From: Cokeromyces recurvatus | Lineage: Eukaryota; Mucoromycota; Mucoromycetes; Mucorales; Mucoraceae | Length of the DNA stretch: 64,000 bases | Reading direction: 5' to 3' | NCBI RefSeq assembly: GCF_025118155.1 | Contig: NW_026251387.1 | Span: forward strand, 1,209,501-1,273,500 | Shown: piece by piece, positions 61,340-64,000 of the stretch | How positions within the stretch are numbered: position 1 is the first letter of the stretch | How the letters are laid out: every line of letters starts with the position of its first letter | Program-made: the position numbers and the translations under genes | Notes under the pieces: model-generated | The model's input: the letters and a program-made list of their open reading frames with translations, nothing else | What the model was told of the DNA's origin: nothing | The model's database searches: none

Positions 61340-63283
61340 TAAAGCGATATCTCTATTGTATATTTGTTGTATATTGGCTTGTTAATACATTACGTATCAA
61401 TATATAAGTTGAGTTTGTTACCATAAGTTGCTGAAAAGAAGTTTAGGAGAGTTTGCTCTATTGACTCATTCCTGGATATAAATACATACCAGTAATAATA
61501 TATAGAGAATGATACATCATCATACGAGTAACTTCAAGGCTGCCCTATAAAATTTGTACTTGACAGTATGTCTATGTATACCGAGTATAGTTTGATTACT
61601 AGATACAGTGTAGTTTTGAATAAAATGTTTATTATTATAATCATTTATATCCATTGTAAATACAGAGTAAACATAGTTTTTATTGATATCTTCCATCTAA
61701 GATGTATAGTCCATGTTTATTTCAGAATAATTTATAGAAAAAAAAAATTGGATATGAATACTACTTGCTTAAAATTTTTCAACATAAAGTAAGCAGTCAA
61801 CGTGAAAAATAAGTTCAAGCTGAAGAACGAATTAATTGTGTTAGTAATTCTGTGGATTTTAGAATATATACTGAGTATAGAAGACATGAATCTTTAAATG
61901 CATTTACAGTTGTATAAAAGCTAAAGTAAATTGTGATTCATAGTAGCATTCCTATGCATATATCATTACATTATATACTTGGAAGAATTAATACTATACT
62001 AGATATGATATTAATTTTAAAGCATATAATCCTGCTGAAAATACAATCAGAGCTCGACTCAATTAATAGTATTAGTATCGTCATACTTGATATAATGAAC
62101 TTTTTCTTAATCAAGCTCTGCTCCTTTTTATTTTGGATATCTTGTTCAAGTTCTTTGACTTGCTTACAAGATAATCAATACCAAAAAATATATATATATA
62201 GATATATGATGTAGTATTATAATCTTTTATGTTAAATTTTCCTCCTCCTTCAAATTATGCTTTTATAGCTTCCAGTAATAAATGATTAATTCACATACAA
62301 ACATAGGATTTAGGAATAGTTACAAATCAGTTTAAAAAGCTTTGGAATCTGTGATAGTAGTCAATTGTGTTAGTATTATATATAGTACACACAAAATGTC
62401 TTTTTGATACAAGTTGTAATCATTTTTTACAACTACAAAAGTAAAGAACGTTTATTTTACTCATATCCAAAGTTTTTTTTTTTTTTTTTTTTTTTTTATC
62501 AACTACGTTTTTCCTACTATCCTTTTCTATCTATAGATTTTATGGTATAAATTTCTATAATTAATTAAGACAAGTAACTGATTGTTAGTCTAGTATCGTA
62601 GATGATTATTAGGAGGGTGCTCCTGTACCTTGCTTCTTCTTCTTACAATTTTCCCTCAAATGATACACTATACGTGTCCTAAATATGTATCCTTGCATTT
62701 CTTTGTCATGGATTTGATCTTTTAATTCAACCAATCATCCCCACCTACATTATATGTGTATATATGTGTATATACATGTATATACATGTATATATATATC
62801 TATATATCTATATATATATGTATATATTTATACATATTTGGATAAGGTTTACAAAAGCATATGATCAGCTAAGCCAAAGAAAAAGGAGGGGAGGTATAAA
62901 TTACAGAAAACAGTAAAATTATCTTTTGATAAATAAATTATGATAATAGTTTCCCTGGTACTAAGTTGTATAACTATAAACTTTGTATTTGTGTTACTAT
63001 ATTTCATAAAAAAGAAAAAAAAAGGCTTCAATATAAACATGCATACATATATGCATAAAATGAATTCATGTAGGTATATGTCCATTCTCTTTTAAAAAGT
63101 TATGCTTGCGCCCTATCATGTATTTTATTGAAGCTTTACAGGAGGGGGGGGGAGGCTTAGTGTCAATATATATAATACAGCTATTTAAAGAGTAGTTAAA
63201 AAGATAAATATTAGACAATTTTATTTGAAGCAAATATATAAATATAACGATCAATATTTAATAATATAATTAGAATTATATGT
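61340..63283. other. Intergenic region, no gene seen
   Basis: This is 1.9 kb between RTG2 and the chitin deacetylase, which converge. It is AT-rich with a T-run at 62472-62497 and a TATACATG/TATATC satellite at 62755-62831. Frames at 61568-61792 and 61933-62214 are Ile/Leu-rich and non-coding in character. A 9-G run lies at 63143-63152. Confidence 0.5.
62755..62831. repeat. TATACATGTA/TATC-rich microsatellite
   Basis: Alternating TATATGTG, TATACATG and TATATC units, about 77 bp, lie in the region between RTG2 and the chitin deacetylase gene. It can fold on itself, because TATACATGTATA is palindromic. Confidence 0.8.
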
Positions 63284-64000
63284 TTAAAATGGAAATAACA
63301 AAAAATGAATAAAAAAAATATATGTATAAAAAATAGATTTGGAAGTAGAAATAGTAGAGCTAGCACTGACAGTATTAGCAGAAGGAATAATTGAAGAAGA
63401 AGAAGCGCTAACCAGAGCGTTATCAGTAGTAACGGTAGAATGAGAATTAACTAAAGAACGAGTTGTTTCAGCAGTGCTATTGTAACTATTTTGTTCATTG
63501 ATGGGATAGACGAAATTGGTTTCCCAATAAGGATGGGAAATATTAAAACATTGATTCCAGGGAACTACATTGAATACTTGCTTGATCCGTGGAAGCCATT
63601 TTTCAGCCATCAAGACAGTAGAATTATTAAGTTCATGTTGAAGAACAATATGACCTGTCTTATTATCTTTTCCGTTCTTACGATCTGTGATCCAGTTTTC
63701 AAAGTAGCCATCCACTGTGCTTGGTGGTAACTTTCCTCCACCTTCACCAGGCATATTCCAGTCATCAGTGTCTTCATCCCAGAGAATCGTTTGTAAGCCC
63801 ATTTGCCAAGCAATAGCACGAACACGATCATCAACGTCACCATAAGGAGGTCTCCAGCACTTGGTAGTAACACCTGTTATCTCCTTGATTGCCTTCATTG
63901 TCCAATACAATTCGGCTACAACGCTTCCATTTGAAAGTGATGTCATAGCAGGATGAGACCAAGTATGAACACATAATGTGTGGCCACTCGCTAAAGCGCG
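63284..64000 (-). CDS. Chitin deacetylase, C-terminal part (5' end outside window)
   Basis: 238 codons are visible and the frame is open to the window edge, so the N-terminus is missing. Carbohydrate esterase family 4 motifs in order: GHTLCVHTWSHPAM (motif 2, His-x3-His metal ligands), CWRPPYGDVDDRVRA (motif 3), LWDEDTDDWN (motif 4) and GHIVLQHELNNSTV (motif 5, catalytic His). Motif 1 with the catalytic Asp would lie upstream. After the catalytic domain comes a Ser/Thr-rich stretch and a hydrophobic tail SIFYTYIFFIHFLLFPF, a likely GPI-anchor signal placing the enzyme at the cell surface, where it converts chitin to chitosan. Chitosan-rich walls are typical of Mucorales. Confidence 0.93.
   Translation of the reverse strand, partial: RALASGHTLCVHTWSHPAMTSLSNGSVVAELYWTMKAIKEITGVTTKCWRPPYGDVDDRVRAIAWQMGLQTILWDEDTDDWNMPGEGGGKLPPSTVDGYFENWITDRKNGKDNKTGHIVLQHELNNSTVLMAEKWLPRIKQVFNVVPWNQCFNISHPYWETNFVYPINEQNSYNSTAETTRSLVNSHSTVTTDNALVSASSSSIIPSANTVSASSTISTSKSIFYTYIFFIHFLLFPF

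Overview
The window is nuclear DNA of a filamentous fungus, most likely a Mucoromycota member (Mucorales-like). The DNA is very AT-rich. Genes are broken by many short GT-AG introns, usually 45 to 100 bp, and long A or T homopolymers lie in introns and 5' flanks. The proteins are fungal (class I Rpd3-type HDAC, Pkc1 with HR1-C2-C1-C1-kinase order, Trp2, Rtg2, GPI-type chitin deacetylase). One of them, Integrator subunit 11, is to my knowledge absent from ascomycete and basidiomycete yeasts. This assignment is inference from gene content. No bacterial operons, CRISPR arrays, rRNA or convincing tRNA genes were seen.

Layout. 1-7.5 kb: HID1 (+), anthranilate synthase I (-), ALKBH1 (-). 8.4-10 kb: G-protein alpha (+). 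11.3-16.3 kb: TFIIIC tau55-like (-), membrane-anchored class 3 lipase (+), QCR9 (+), NUBPL/IND1 (-). 16.9-25.8 kb: ERD1-like EXS protein (+), PKC1 (-), mitochondrial TPP carrier (-), four-TM protein (-). 27-32.5 kb: nucleolin/Nsr1-like (+), tiny two-TM protein (-), Sel1-repeat protein (+), RidA (-). 35-43.6 kb: G-protein beta (-), MIR-domain protein (-), SREBP (-). 44.6-46.7 kb: a DNA transposon with perfect 48-bp terminal inverted repeats carrying a spliced ORF of unknown function. 46.8-61.3 kb: INTS11 (-), CAND1 (+), an 89-bp inverted-repeat element, class I HDAC (+), cyclin-Q-like (-), RTG2 (+). 63.3-64 kb: the 3' part of a chitin deacetylase (-), cut by the window edge.

Most genes are unrelated housekeeping genes, and neighbours are often divergent or tail-to-tail. 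Functional themes that recur are heterotrimeric G-protein signalling (alpha and beta on one segment) and cell-wall or surface biology (PKC1, chitin deacetylase). Others are mitochondria (QCR9, NUBPL, TPP carrier, RTG2, perhaps the Sel1 protein) and transcription (SREBP, TFIIIC, Integrator, HDAC, cyclin-Q). Exon chains below were built by hand from splice motifs, reading frame and family alignment; all multi-exon models close in frame. The best candidates for something undescribed are the transposon with its nuclease-like ORF, the hairpin repeat at 54.5-55.05 kb, and the Integrator endonuclease in a fungus.
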